Shown here: one piece after another, positions 14,702 to 22,219 of the stretch
Position numbering within the stretch: position 1 is the stretch's first letter
Layout: every line of letters starts with the position of its first letter
Assembly (NCBI RefSeq): GCF_900091955.1
Contig: NZ_FMDF01000106.1
Span: 1-32,464 of the forward strand
Reading direction: 5' to 3'
From: Streptomyces sp. Ncost-T10-10d
Lineage (GTDB): Bacteria; Actinomycetota; Actinomycetes; Streptomycetales; Streptomycetaceae
Length of the DNA: 32,464 bases
Translations under genes and position numbers: made by a program
Notes under the pieces: generated by a model
What the model was told of the DNA's origin: nothing
Database searches by the model: none
The model's input: only the letters and a program-made list of their open reading frames with translations

Positions 14702-16014
14702 GCAGACCGGAGCAGACCGGAGCGATAGCGCTGTGGCGGGATCGACGATTCTGCCGCTTCTGGGCCGCTCAGTCGGTCTCACAGTTCGGCGACCGGATCA
14801 CCGAGCTGGCTCTGCCCCTGATCGCCGTCAGCGCGCTGAACGCTTCGGCCAACCAGGTGGCGTGGCTGACCGCACTCATCTGGACCCCGAACCTGCTCGC
14901 AATCTTCCTGGGGACTTGGGTCGATCACCAAGCCCACAAACGCCGTCTGATGATCCTCGCCGACCTGGTGCGCGCCGCAGTGCTGCTCAGCCTCCCGGCG
15001 GCCCACCTGTCAGGAACGGTGACGCTCGGGCAGTTGTATGCCGTGGCGTTGCTGACGGGCACCGCCGGGGTGCTGTTCAACACCGCCTATCCACCGTTCT
15101 TCGTACGCCTCGTGCCGCGCGCTTCCTACGTCGATGCCAACAGCAAGCTCAGCGCCAGCCGGTCCGCATCGTATGTCGCCGGCCCGGCCATCGGTGGCCC
15201 ATTGGTCCAGGCGCTGACCGCGCCCGTCGCCATCGTCGTGGACGCCCTGACCTTCCTGGTGTCAGCAGTACTGGTCAGCCGCGTTTCGGTCGACGAACCG
15301 CTGGCCGCCTGCGGCACCTCGGCGACGCACTCGCTGTTGCGGCGCGCCAGGGAAGGCCTGACATTCATCGTCCGTCACCCAGTACTGCGGGCCGGCCTCG
15401 GCTGCGCGGCAACCGTCAACTTCTTCACCTTTGTCGCGGGCAGTGGGCTGATCGTGCTGTTCGCCAGCCGGAGCCTTGAACTGTCCGCCGGAGTGATCGG
15501 CATCGCGTTCGGGATCGGCGCGACCGGTTCCCTCCTCGGCGCGGTGTTCGCCCCGAAGATCTCGCGACGGTTCGGCGTGGGGCGCAGCATCTTCGTGGGC
15601 TCGGTGCTGTTCCCGGCACCGATCGCCATCGCCGCAACTGCGGACGGCCCGCTCTGGCTCCGCGCCGGAGCCTTGGCCGCGGCCGAGTTCTTCTCAGGCT
15701 TCGGCGTCATGCTGTTCGACGTCAACCTCAACTCCCTCCAGGCCGCGGTGATCCCTGATGGCATGCGCAGTCGCGTGGCCGGCGCGTACAGCACGATCAA
15801 TTACGGCATACGTCCTGTCGGTGCCATCGTCGGCGGGCTACTCGCCACCCTCATCGGCCTGAGGCCGACCCTCCTGATCGCCGCCGTCGGTGGAGCCCTG
15901 TCGCTGTTCTGGCTACTGCCTTCACCGATACCCCGTATCCGCTCCCTGGCCCCGAGCAACACTGCGGATACCGCCGGCGACGCGGACGACGACCAACGAC
16001 CAGTACCTTGTTGA
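14698..16014 (+). CDS. MFS exporter, EntS/MFS_3 type
   Basis: A 438-residue major facilitator with about 12 membrane helices. The N-terminus RDRRFCRFWAAQSVSQFGDR, with the loop-2 motif DHQAHKRRLM, is typical of the MFS_3 drug and siderophore exporters. The second half repeats the fold (LIVLFASRSLELSAGVIGIA and GMRSRVAGAYSTINYGIRPV). It starts at GTG 14698, overlapping the repressor stop by four bases, so it is translationally coupled to the ArsR-like gene and controlled with it. Likely function: proton-driven efflux of a toxic small molecule, perhaps an antibiotic. The substrate cannot be read from sequence. The C-terminal tail is acidic (DTAGDADDDQ). Confidence 0.9.
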   Translation: MSRPEQTGAIALWRDRRFCRFWAAQSVSQFGDRITELALPLIAVSALNASANQVAWLTALIWTPNLLAIFLGTWVDHQAHKRRLMILADLVRAAVLLSLPAAHLSGTVTLGQLYAVALLTGTAGVLFNTAYPPFFVRLVPRASYVDANSKLSASRSASYVAGPAIGGPLVQALTAPVAIVVDALTFLVSAVLVSRVSVDEPLAACGTSATHSLLRRAREGLTFIVRHPVLRAGLGCAATVNFFTFVAGSGLIVLFASRSLELSAGVIGIAFGIGATGSLLGAVFAPKISRRFGVGRSIFVGSVLFPAPIAIAATADGPLWLRAGALAAAEFFSGFGVMLFDVNLNSLQAAVIPDGMRSRVAGAYSTINYGIRPVGAIVGGLLATLIGLRPTLLIAAVGGALSLFWLLPSPIPRIRSLAPSNTADTAGDADDDQRPVPC

Positions 16015-16139
16015 CCCGCCAGGCGTGCTCCAGCCCGGATTCGAGCGGATGCCCTCGGACCCGACGGACCGGCACATCCATGCGGGGGCGCCGTCGATCC
16101 GAAACACCGCCCTGACCCCCGACAACCGCGCCGCCTTCC
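16015..16139. other. Short scarred stretch after the MFS gene
   Basis: No intact gene. A plus-strand frame across it has some coding-like bias (GFERMPSDPTDRHIHAG) but is too short to name. It leads straight into the oxidoreductase fragment. Confidence 0.35.
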
Positions 16140-16250
16140 GGCTACGAGTTCGGCGGCGTGATCGAGGCCGTCGGTGACAGCGTGGTCTCGTCGCACGTCG
16201 GCGAGCGGGTCATGGGCACCACTCAGCCAGGACCGGACGGTGGAGTCTGA
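16140..16250 (+). pseudogene. Internal fragment of a zinc/quinone-type MDR oxidoreductase
   Basis: The frame reads GYEFGGVIEAVGDSVVSSHV then GERVMGT. This is the conserved GxExxGxVxxVGxxVxxxxxGxxV segment of medium-chain dehydrogenases/quinone oxidoreductases, normally near residue 60-90. Both ends are missing and a TGA follows at 16248-16250. It is a remnant of a lost gene; nothing suggests it is expressed. Confidence 0.7.
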
Positions 16251-16279
16251 CGACCGCTTGGGACTGCGTCGGAGAGGCC

Positions 16280-16450
16280 ATGCACGGGAGGAGAAGCCAA
16301 CCCGCCGGGGGGAAAGCGGCCGTGGTCGAGGTCTGGGCCGCGGCGGACCTCGGTAAGGAGCATCACTACTGCGTGGTGCTCGAGGCGCAGGGTGAACGGC
16401 TGCGGGTGCAGGGCGAGTTCCAGCCGACGATGTCGGCGGCGCGGGCCGGG
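16280..16450 (+). pseudogene. 5' fragment of an IS110-family transposase
   Basis: After a basic leader the frame reads VVEVWAAADLGKEHHYCVVL then EAQGERLRV. This is the start of the DEDD (RuvC-like) domain of IS110-type transposases, in which the first catalytic Asp sits in the ID-x-GK motif (here ADLGK). Intact IS110 enzymes run to about 350-450 residues; this breaks off after about 40 recognisable ones, and the frame then runs antisense into the ABC permease gene. No terminal repeats or bridge-RNA-like sequence could be made out beside it. Confidence 0.75.
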
Positions 16451-16471
16451 CAGGCGGCGGAGGACGCAGAA

Positions 16472-16510
16472 GGGCGGCGTACGCCGACGCGGTGTCGGAG
16501 TACGCCGCCC
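16472..16510. terminator. Very strong hairpin past the ABC operon end
   Basis: GGGCGGCGTAC (16472-16482) pairs with GTACGCCGCCC (16500-16510). Inside, CCGAC (16484-16488) pairs with GTCGG (16494-16498) around a GCGGT loop, with a single G/A mismatch between the two stems. It lies 46 bases past the ABC permease stop on the minus strand, the right place for its terminator, and would also stop transcription from the MFS side. Confidence 0.8.
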
Positions 16511-16555
16511 CGGGGCGGGACGAGTTGCGGGCGGCGGCCCGCGCTGTCATGGCGG

Positions 16556-17347
16556 TTACTTCGGGTCGTGGTTGAACTTCGAGGTCGACCAGAAGTATCC
16601 GAGCACGGCGAGACCCAGGCACCAGGCGATGGCGAGCCACCCGTTGTGGCCGATCTCGCTGCCGAGCAGCAGGCCGCGCAGGGTTTCGATGGCGGGAGTG
16701 AAGGGCTGGTACTCGGCGATCGGCTGGAACCAGCCAGGCATGGAGTCGACCGGGGTGAAGGCGCTGGACAGGAGCGGCAGCAGGATCAGCGGCATCGCGT
16801 TGTTGCTTGCGGCCTCGGCGTTCGGGCTGACCATGCCCATGCCTACCGCGATCCAGGTGAGCGACAGGGCGAAGAGTACGAGTAGTCCGAACGCCGCCAG
16901 CCATTCCAGGGCGGTGGCGTCGGTGGAGCGGAAGCCGATGGCCACGGCGACGGCGCCGACGAGGATCACGCTCGTGATCGACTGCAGCACGCTGCCGACG
17001 ACGTGCCCGACGAGCACCGAAGGGCGGTGGATCGCCATCGTGCGGAAGCGGGCGATGATGCCCTCGGTCATGTCGTTGGAGACGGAGACCGCGGTTCCGA
17101 CCACGGTGCTGCCGATGGTCATCAGCAGGAGGCCCGGGACGAGGTAGGCGATGTATGCGGAGCGGTCCGGGCCGCCGCCGCCGATGCCCGCGCTCATCGT
17201 GTCGCCGAAGATGTAGACGAAGAGCAGCAGCAGCATGATCGGCGTGAGCAGCAGGTTCAGGGTGAGGGACGGATAGCGCCGCGCGTGCAGGAGGTTGCGG
17301 CGCAGCATCGTGGACGAGTCGCGCACGGCGAGGGGGAGGGAGCTCAT
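16556..17347 (-). CDS. ABC-2 type exporter permease, DrrB-like
   Basis: A 263-residue ABC-2 family membrane subunit with about six helices. It starts MSSLPLAVRDSSTMLRRNLL, typical of DrrB-like proteins with their cytoplasmic N-terminus, then a helix LLLTPIMLLLLFVYIFGD, and ends with a hydrophilic tail. The cytoplasmic signature NDMTEGIIARFRTMAI is the coupling-helix region that contacts the ATPase. Its ATG overlaps the stop of the ATPase gene (ATGA at 17344-17347), so the two subunits are made together. It would form the export channel for a lipophilic compound or drug with the ATPase; the substrate is unknown. The gene is the last of four in the minus-strand operon and is followed by a strong hairpin. 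Confidence 0.92.
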   Translation of the reverse strand: MSSLPLAVRDSSTMLRRNLLHARRYPSLTLNLLLTPIMLLLLFVYIFGDTMSAGIGGGGPDRSAYIAYLVPGLLLMTIGSTVVGTAVSVSNDMTEGIIARFRTMAIHRPSVLVGHVVGSVLQSITSVILVGAVAVAIGFRSTDATALEWLAAFGLLVLFALSLTWIAVGMGMVSPNAEAASNNAMPLILLPLLSSAFTPVDSMPGWFQPIAEYQPFTPAIETLRGLLLGSEIGHNGWLAIAWCLGLAVLGYFWSTSKFNHDPK

Positions 17348-18339
17348 CGGACAGCCTCCTTGGGGGACTGGTTGGTGTCGCTGGTCAGGGCGAAGAACAC
17401 GTCGTCGAGGTCGGGGGTGTGCACGGTCAGCTCGTCCGCCTCGATGCCGGCCGAGTCCAGCCAGTCGAGGATGGAGCGGAGCTCGCGCTGGCTGCCGTCG
17501 CTGGGGATCTGCAGCGTGAGGGAGTCGTCGTCCCGGGTGACCTCGTGCAGCGCGAGGGCGGCGGACCGGTACGCGGCCGGGTCGGTGAAGCGGAGCCGGA
17601 CATGCCCGCCAGGGATGAGCCGCTTCAGCTCGTCGGCGGTGCCCTCGGCGGCGATCTTGCCGTCGTTGAGCACGGCGATACGGTCGGCGAGTTCGTCGGC
17701 CTCGTCCAGGTACTGGGTGGTGAGGAAGACGGTGACGCCGTCGGAGACCAGGTCGCGGATGATGCCCCACATGTTGTGCCGGGAGCGCGGGTCGAGGCCG
17801 GTGGTCGGCTCGTCGAGGAAGATGATGCGCGGGTTGCCGACCAGCGTCATGGCGATGTCCAGACGGCGCTTCATGCCGCCGGAGTAGGTGGAGGCGGGCT
17901 TCTTCGCCGCCTCTACCAGGTCGAAGCGCTCCAACAGGTCGGCGGCGGTGCGCCGCCCCTCGCTGCGGGAGAGGTGGTGCAGGTCCGCCATGAGGAGCAT
18001 GTTCTCCTCGCCGGTGATCAGGCCGTCGACGGCGGAGAACTGACCGGTGACACCGATCGCGGCCCGCACCGCCTGCGGGTCGGCGGCCAGGTCGTGGCCG
18101 CCGACGTGCAGGTTGCCGGCGTCGGCGGTGATGAGAGTGGAGAGGATTTTGACGGCGGTGGTCTTGCCGGCGCCGTTGGGCCCGAGCAGCGCGAACACGG
18201 ACCCGGCCGGGATGTGCAGATCGATGCCGTCGAGCACGGTCTTGTCGCCGTACGACTTGCGCAGACCAACGGCGGAGACGGCGGCGGGCGACTGCGGACC
18301 GTCACCCTGCCTGGGCGTGGGCATGACAGATGAAGGCAT
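17344..18339 (-). CDS. ABC exporter ATPase, DrrA-like
   Basis: A 331-residue ABC ATPase of the DrrA (daunorubicin-resistance) type. Motifs: Walker A GPNGAGKT (53-60), Q-loop TGQFSAVD, signature YSGGM (152-156), Walker B IIFLDE (172-177) with D-loop GLDPRS, and the switch position, here LTTQYLDEAD with Gln209 as in DrrA rather than His. The C-terminal about 90 residues form the DUF4162-like regulatory part (VHTPDLDDVFFAL). The ATG at 18339 has GGGAGG upstream. It is coupled to the permease by an ATGA overlap and lies 63 bases after the DUF4097 gene. It powers export through the permease. Drug resistance is the usual annotation of such pairs, but the neighbours suggest an envelope or stress role instead. 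Confidence 0.94.
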   Translation of the reverse strand: MPSSVMPTPRQGDGPQSPAAVSAVGLRKSYGDKTVLDGIDLHIPAGSVFALLGPNGAGKTTAVKILSTLITADAGNLHVGGHDLAADPQAVRAAIGVTGQFSAVDGLITGEENMLLMADLHHLSRSEGRRTAADLLERFDLVEAAKKPASTYSGGMKRRLDIAMTLVGNPRIIFLDEPTTGLDPRSRHNMWGIIRDLVSDGVTVFLTTQYLDEADELADRIAVLNDGKIAAEGTADELKRLIPGGHVRLRFTDPAAYRSAALALHEVTRDDDSLTLQIPSDGSQRELRSILDWLDSAGIEADELTVHTPDLDDVFFALTSDTNQSPKEAVR

Positions 18340-18402
18340 GGAGCCCTCCCGTTCGAAGGGTGAAGTGACTGGGGTGAGTGGCCGAGTTTGCGGGGCCGGC
18401 GC

Positions 18403-19248
18403 TCAGGCCCGGGCGCGGCGGACGTCGATGTTGCCGTACCGGGTGCGGGCACGGACCTCGACGGTGTCCTCGGTCTTCTCCGGGGTCTCGGACGCGGTGA
18501 GCGTATTGCGCACCTGGCCGGAGCCGGAGCTGACATCGAGCCAGGCGGCGGTGCCCTCGCGGATGCCAACCTCGATAGCGCCGTAGGAGGTCTCCAGCTG
18601 GACGGTGCCGCAGGCCACTTCGCCCACGCGCAGGGTGCCATGGGCGGTGGTGGCGACGACCGAGCCCTCGGCGCGCGCGATGTCGATGTCGCCGTTGGCG
18701 CCGCGCACCCGCAGGTCGCCGGTCGCGACGCCGACGGTCGTGGTGCCGTGCGAGTTCTTCAGAACGGCGGGACCGTCGACGGTGCCGACGCGCAGGCTGC
18801 CGGAGCTGGTGGTGATCTCGGCCATACCCTCGATCCGGTCGACGGTGATCGAGCCGTGGGAGGCGGTCAGCTGGAGCGGCCCGGTCATGTCGAGGCGGAC
18901 GTCACCGGACGAGGTCTTCACCCGGACCTCGCCGAGCCGGCCCTCACCGAGTACCTGGGCCCAGGCGCCGGTCACGTCGACGCGTGAGCCCGTGGGAAGT
19001 TCGACCGTCACATCGACGGTGCCGGTGCGCCCTACGAGATAGCGCTGCTTGGGCGTCCTGACGGTCAGGGCGCCGCTCGCGTACGTGACCTCGGTCTGGT
19101 CGGCCGCCCGTACGTCCTGGTCCCGCTTCGGGTCGCGGGGTTGCACCTCGACGACGGTGTCGAGGCGGTCGCCCGCGGTGAACCGGATGGAACCGGCCTC
19201 CACGTGTGCCGTGGCCGAGATCGGTTCGGGAGTGTCGAAAGAAGGCAT
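18403..19248 (-). CDS. DUF4097 beta-strand-repeat protein
   Basis: A 281-residue protein made almost wholly of short beta-repeats of DUF4097/DUF4098 type, in which SSG or SHG turns recur every 20 or so residues (VKTSSGDVRLDMTGPLQLTA, SHGSITVDRIEGMAEITTSS). This is a right-handed beta-helix-like fold with no catalytic motif. There is no signal peptide or membrane anchor, so it is probably cytoplasmic. The ATG at 19248 is chosen because GAGGACGGGA precedes it and the family N-terminus follows. It lies 82 bases after the ribbon-helix-helix gene and 63 bases before the ABC ATPase, all one strand. In firmicutes, related proteins accompany envelope-stress systems and may act as a scaffold or bind a partner; the role here is unknown. 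Confidence 0.88.
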   Translation of the reverse strand: MPSFDTPEPISATAHVEAGSIRFTAGDRLDTVVEVQPRDPKRDQDVRAADQTEVTYASGALTVRTPKQRYLVGRTGTVDVTVELPTGSRVDVTGAWAQVLGEGRLGEVRVKTSSGDVRLDMTGPLQLTASHGSITVDRIEGMAEITTSSGSLRVGTVDGPAVLKNSHGTTTVGVATGDLRVRGANGDIDIARAEGSVVATTAHGTLRVGEVACGTVQLETSYGAIEVGIREGTAAWLDVSSGSGQVRNTLTASETPEKTEDTVEVRARTRYGNIDVRRARA

Positions 19249-19330
19249 GGCTGTCCCGTCCTCTTGGGTCTTCAGGACGTCCCCGCTGGTGGGACGTGGC
19301 GTGGGTGAAGTGGTGCGGGCGGGGGCTGGG

Positions 19331-19849
19331 TTAGCGCACCCAGCCCGTGAAGTTCTGTCCGATGGTCTGGGTCTTCTCCGTCGTACGCGGCCGGGTGCCA
19401 CCGTCGACCGCGGCCGACACGGCGCGCACCAGCCACGCGTTGACCGACAGGCCCTCGCGGCTCGCGGCTTCCTCGGCGCGGGCCTTGAGGTGGGCCGGCA
19501 GGCGCAGGTTGACACGGGCGGTGCCGCCCTCGTCGCCGTCGGCCGGGGCCGGGGTCTTGAGCAGTTCGACGGGCGCGGCGGGCTCCGCGGGGGTGCCGCC
19601 GCCGGTGGGCGGCGGTGTCACCACGAAGTCGGGGTCGAGCCCGCGCAGCCGTACGTCGACCGAGCCGGGGGCGAGTTCGCGGGTGATCTCGTCCATCGCG
19701 GCGGAGAGCATGTTGAGCATGGTCAGCCGGGTCGCCGACTCCAGGGGAGCGGTGAGCCTCTCGGCCAGCTCGCGGGCTTCGTCGCCGCCGGCTTCGGCGG
19801 CCACCGCGAGTTCGCGGCGGAGGGTGTCGACATACGGGGTGAGGTCCAT
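19331..19849 (-). CDS. Ribbon-helix-helix DNA-binding protein, HicB-antitoxin-like annotation
   Basis: A 172-residue protein in two parts. The N-terminus (1-75) is helical and of unknown type (MDLTPYVDTLRRELAVAAEA); a Pro-rich linker (about 78-105) follows. Residues 111-148 are a ribbon-helix-helix: strand ARVNLRLPAH, helix LKARAEEAASREG, then SVNAWLVRAVSAAV. RHH proteins bind DNA as dimers of dimers and often regulate themselves. No toxin gene of HicA type is adjacent, so the HicB label would be by similarity of the RHH part only. The ATG at 19849 lies within or next to the CCATAATGG repeats it probably binds. It heads the operon RHH - DUF4097 - ATPase - permease. Role inferred: repressor of the operon; the effector may enter through the N-terminal domain. 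Confidence 0.85.
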   Translation of the reverse strand: MDLTPYVDTLRRELAVAAEAGGDEARELAERLTAPLESATRLTMLNMLSAAMDEITRELAPGSVDVRLRGLDPDFVVTPPPTGGGTPAEPAAPVELLKTPAPADGDEGGTARVNLRLPAHLKARAEEAASREGLSVNAWLVRAVSAAVDGGTRPRTTEKTQTIGQNFTGWVR

Positions 19850-19873
19850 GGCGCCATAATGGCACCATAATGG
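19846..19873 (-). promoter_or_regulatory. CCATAATGG repeats, probable operator of the RHH-DUF4097-ABC operon
   Basis: CCATAATGG occurs at 19854-19862 and again at 19865-19873, an 11-base period (one helical turn), and a half-sized CCATGG (19846-19851) overlaps the start codon. Each unit is itself a near-palindrome. Helical-turn tandem sites overlapping the gene start are just what ribbon-helix-helix repressors bind. They lie between the operon's first gene and its upstream region, so the protein probably blocks its own transcription. No ribosome site is evident, so the message may be leaderless or nearly so. Confidence 0.75.
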
Positions 19874-20378
19874 CTCCGTGGGCAAGTGGTGAGGTGACCT
19901 CTCTGGGTAGGTCGCCGACGTAACCGTCCCGACCTGCGAAAACGTGCTGGTGCCTACCTGGGTGATTGTGGCTCTGTGTGTGCCCATGCGCCTTTGGGGG
20001 CGCGGGATGGCGCCGAGTGACGCCGAGTGGCACCGGGTGGCATCAAGTCGTGCCACCCGACGCCATTCGATACCGCAAGGGGGGCTTGCCCTCGCCTCGC
20101 GGTCTGCGGCCGGCCACGCTTCTTCTCGGCCGAGGCCCGGAGCAGGGGGCAGGGCGCCGACGGCCTTCGCGAGAGCGGACTTCCGGCGTTCGTCAACACC
20201 CGCCGGTCGACCTCGTGGAACCTTGTCCGCCTTGACCGGCCGGTTGCCTTACGCCACGGCTGTGCGGGTGGGGACGGTGTTCGCACAGCGGGTCGACCAC
20301 CCGGGCGACGCTGCGAACAACTTCTTGGCCCAGGCGCTGCGCGAAGCGCCGCGCGATTTCAGGATCTTCAGGGCGCTT
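19874..20378. other. Gene-free stretch between the RHH operon and the phosphatase gene
   Basis: No convincing gene in 505 bases. A hairpin CGGGTGGCA (20034-20042) with TGCCACCCG (20051-20059) lies in a patch of short repeats (GACGCCGAGTG). Between about 20270 and 20370 a plus-strand frame (FAQRVDHPGDAANNFLAQAL) and a minus-strand frame both look weakly coding; the sequence could be a decayed gene, but I cannot choose. The operon promoter lies at the left end and the phosphatase 3' end at the right. Confidence 0.4.
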
Positions 20379-21533
20379 CTAGTCGGGCAGGTGGTAGACG
20401 GCGAGGGCCGCGGTGTCGTCGTGGAGGCGGTTGTCGCTGTAGCTGAGGAGATCGTGGTGGAGGCGGTCGAGGAGTTCCCGGGGCTGGAGAGGACCCCAGG
20501 AGAGGACACGCTGGCGGAGGGGGTAGAAGGTCCCGGTGTGGTCCCGTGCTTCGGTGACGCCGTCGGTGTAGAGCAGCAACTGGTCGCCGGGACCGAATGG
20601 GTACTCGTCGATCCGGTAGGCCTCCGTGAGGAGCATGCCCAGGTTGAGGGGCGGTGCGGGGTCGGCCGTCTCCAGCTCGGTGACGCCGTCGGAGCGGATG
20701 AGGAGGGGTGGGGGGTGGCCGCAGTTGACGATGCGGACCACGTGACGCCGGGGGATCTCCGCGAAGACAGCGGTGACGAAGCGCTCGCCCACCTCGTTTC
20801 CGGCCAGGCGGGCGGCCCTGCGATTCATGCTCGTCTCCGCCCGTCGGGCAACGGCGGCGAGGTCGGGTTCGTCGTGGGCGGCCTCGCGAAAGGCGCCGAG
20901 GAGAGTGGCGGCCGTCTCGACGGCGGGGAGTCCCTTGCCGCGGACGTCGCCGATGACAAGGCGGAGTCCGTACGTGGTGGGGACGGCCTCATACAGGTCA
21001 CCGCCGATGCGTGCTTCCGCGGCGGCGGACAGGTAGAGGGCTTCGACCAGAATGGGGCCGACGCGGTGAGGCACCGGGCTGAGCAGGACACGCTGCGCGA
21101 TCTCGGCCACGAAACGCACGTTGGCGAGGGTGCGTTCCCGCCGCACGCGGTGGGCAGCCAGGATTGTTCCGAGGACGCCGACCACAGCGGTGCTCAGGTA
21201 GGTGGCCACGTAGTGGCGCTCCCACACGTAACTCACCGGGCGGCCCGCGCAGCACGGGGTACCGGCCAGGACTCCTTCGAAGGCGATCGCGAACACGGTG
21301 ACGCCGGCCACGACAGTGGGGCCGTGGGCGAAGGCGGCGATCACGGGGAGGGCGATGAGCAGGAAGCTCACCGGCCACTGCACGGGCGTGAGGGGTTCGA
21401 GCACCAGGATGCCCGCGATATAGAAGGCGGGCAGCCAGCGCATCCACCCGGGCGCGGCCGGCACCTGCGGGCCCCCCTCGCCGGGCCGCGCTGCCCAGCC
21501 GCTCGCCGCCCCGGGGCGGCCCGGCCACCTCAC
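20379..21533 (-). CDS. Membrane-bound SpoIIE-type PP2C phosphatase
   Basis: A 384-residue protein with about three to four membrane helices at residues 33-125 (WLPAFYIAGILVLEPLTP and later), a short linker, and a PP2C/SpoIIE phosphatase domain at about 140-384. The metal-binding residues are visible: GGDLYE with D179 (177-182), GDVRGKG (195-201), the LLLYTDGVTEARD motif and DDTAALAVYHL at the end. Such Streptomyces proteins dephosphorylate anti-sigma-factor antagonists and so control alternative sigma factors, usually in response to stress. No anti-sigma or antagonist gene is near, so the partner is encoded elsewhere. The GTG at 21533 has GGAGTGA a few bases upstream; a start at the internal Met31 is also possible. 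It lies alone, opposite in direction to the serine hydrolase. Confidence 0.9.
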   Translation of the reverse strand: MRWPGRPGAASGWAARPGEGGPQVPAAPGWMRWLPAFYIAGILVLEPLTPVQWPVSFLLIALPVIAAFAHGPTVVAGVTVFAIAFEGVLAGTPCCAGRPVSYVWERHYVATYLSTAVVGVLGTILAAHRVRRERTLANVRFVAEIAQRVLLSPVPHRVGPILVEALYLSAAAEARIGGDLYEAVPTTYGLRLVIGDVRGKGLPAVETAATLLGAFREAAHDEPDLAAVARRAETSMNRRAARLAGNEVGERFVTAVFAEIPRRHVVRIVNCGHPPPLLIRSDGVTELETADPAPPLNLGMLLTEAYRIDEYPFGPGDQLLLYTDGVTEARDHTGTFYPLRQRVLSWGPLQPRELLDRLHHDLLSYSDNRLHDDTAALAVYHLPD

Positions 21534-22149
21534 TGCTCACTCCGTCGCAGAGCGAGCGGCGCGAGCACGGACGCTGCCCGGTCGGAGGACGGAGCCGCCG
21601 TGTGGGCCTGCATGCGGACGGTCCTCCTGGCGGCTCCACTCAAACAGCCTGTACACGCGGGACTCCTGGCACATGACGTGGTCAAGACGTCCATCCTGCT
21701 GCCCCGCAACGCTTCGGACCGGCCATTGCTCCAGCCAATGGCATGTCAGGATCTTCGCGCGGGGTTGACCCGCCGGGACCGGGTGCGGGGTCGTGCATGT
21801 CGGGATCGTGCCCCAGTCCTACCTGGCCGGGCCAAGACCACCGCGTGGCCGCACCAGCGCGGACGCGCACACGTACCCGCAGGTCAGGACTGCTTCGTGT
21901 GCGCGGTTCCCGTCTGGTGTTCCCCTGGAGCGCGGCGGCGAGTGATCTGCTCCCCTGACGCCGCCACCGCAGCCAGGGCGTTTATCTGCCCCCCGTTGCC
22001 CATCGGCTGAGCGCACCGGGGGTCAGCCCCACCTGGAGTTGGGCGGGTAGCCGGATCGCCCCGGTCGGTCGCATCCGGACATGCTGAGCCCGGCATACGC
22101 CGCTGGTTTCCCAACAATTCCGTAGGAGTTGATTCGTGCGTGAGCAGGC
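21534..22149. other. Gene-free region between phosphatase and serine hydrolase
   Basis: No gene with coding bias in 616 bases. It holds a 13-base imperfect direct repeat, GCATGTCAGGATC (21741-21753) and GCATGTCGGGATC (21795-21807), and a small inverted repeat GCCATTG (21722-21728) with CAATGGC (21736-21742). Promoters of the two divergent genes must lie here; none is obvious. AGGAG at about 22123 precedes a GTG that is followed by a stop within six codons. Confidence 0.4.
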
Positions 22150-22219
22150 ATGACAAAGGTTCCGTTCTTCCGGGTGGCAGCGGGGTGGTCGGCGCCGAGC
22201 CCTGCCGGCTGCGGCCGCG

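Noticed and set aside
17344..17347. Possible frameshift between the ABC ATPase and permease frames
   Set aside because: It is a normal ATGA stop-start overlap, as usual for DrrA-DrrB pairs.
19944..22010. 688-codon plus-strand frame covering the phosphatase gene
   Set aside because: It is mostly the mirror of the SpoIIE-type phosphatase, whose metal-binding motifs are clear on the minus strand.
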